Of a DNA stretch of 64,000 bases, positions 63,860 to 64,000 are shown in pieces. Position 1 is the stretch's first letter, and each line of letters starts with the position of its first letter. Location: contig NZ_QZWH01000039.1 of the NCBI RefSeq assembly GCF_003601925.1, positions 39,680 through 103,679 of the forward strand, in the 5' to 3' direction. The notes under the pieces were generated by a model, which ran no database searches, was not told the origin of the DNA, and was given only the letters and a program-made list of their open reading frames with translations. This DNA is from Buttiauxella izardii (GTDB lineage Bacteria; Pseudomonadota; Gammaproteobacteria; Enterobacterales; Enterobacteriaceae). The position numbers and the translations under genes are program-made.

Positions 63860-64000
63860 TTACTGAAGCAGCGAAATATCCGCCACTTGCAGGAACAACT
63901 CACGCAATTTAGCCAGCAGCGTCAGACGGTTAATACGCAGCTCTTTGTCTTCTGCGTTCACCATCACTTTGTCGAAGAACTTATCGACCGGTTCACGCAG
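63860..64000 (-). CDS. glyS: glycyl-tRNA synthetase beta subunit, C-terminus only
   Basis: The complement of 63860-64000 reads the last 46 codons and stop of GlyS ([19 protein letters not shown]..., ending [11 protein letters not shown]), matching E. coli GlyS by recall. The gene continues beyond the window. It is convergent with yiaG. Confidence 0.93.
   Translation of the reverse strand: MREPVDKFFDKVMVNAEDKELRINRLTLLAKLRELFLQVADISLLQ

Noticed and set aside
1..64000. tRNA, rRNA, prophage, integrase or complete insertion sequence
   Set aside because: None of the characteristic sequences or proteins was found on either strand.

Overview
The window is chromosomal DNA of an Enterobacteriaceae member. 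Many genes match the length and motifs of their E. coli orthologues, and long blocks keep E. coli gene order: fdhE-fdoIHG/fdhD, frvRXBA, rhaM...rhaDABSRT-sodA, and cspA-yiaF-yiaG-glyS. It is not E. coli itself: kdgT and yiiG are missing from their usual places, and several accessory catabolic blocks are inserted. The genus cannot be fixed from the sequence alone. No rRNA, tRNA, CRISPR array, intact IS or phage was seen.

Layout. 0-5.5 kb: an LdtB-type L,D-transpeptidase, a MaeA-type malic enzyme and a YhjX-type pyruvate-responsive transporter with three YpdB-like boxes. 5.5-9 kb: an AlbA_2/HATPase accessory protein, a small lipoprotein and an Aes-like esterase. 9-15.6 kb: formate dehydrogenase-O (FdoG with a selenocysteine UGA) with maturation genes fdhE and fdhD. 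15.6-20.4 kb: the frv PTS operon. 20.5-35.1 kb: an accessory carbohydrate block inserted between frvA and rhaM. It holds a raffinose-type regulator/alpha-galactosidase/permease set followed by a lacA remnant; a seven-gene PTS operon with a diverged phosphofructokinase, an aldolase and a P-loop kinase; cheV behind a flagellar sigma28 promoter; and a GH4 phospho-beta-glucosidase/PTS IIC/GntR operon. 35.2-48.5 kb: an enlarged rhamnose locus with an ABC importer, lactaldehyde reductase and the classical RhaT symporter. 48.7-50.2 kb: an arabinose/fucose-isomerase-like gene. 50.4-53.2 kb: sodA, yiiM, cspA, yiaF. 53.3-61.6 kb: a guanidine-utilisation operon. 61.8-64 kb: an aromatic-acid transporter, yiaG and the 3' end of glyS.

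The most striking system is the guanidine operon. Two NtrC-like sites spaced as at glnA, a near-consensus sigma54 promoter and a guanidine-I (ykkC) riboswitch lie in series ahead of an ABC importer, two DUF1989 carboxyguanidine deiminase subunits and a biotin carboxylase of the 'urea carboxylase' family. Nitrogen limitation and guanidine would therefore act as two successive gates. No allophanate hydrolase gene is present in the window. The carboxylase and the importer ATPase both carry in-frame copies of a palindromic repeat that also sits between genes of the rha operon.

A second candidate for new biology is the 25.6-30.5 kb PTS operon. It combines an ascorbate-type PTS with a PFK that lacks the active-site Arg of the MGR motif, a class II ketose-bisphosphate aldolase, an unknown coiled-coil protein and an unknown P-loop kinase. 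This suggests a catabolic route for an unidentified ketose or similar sugar.
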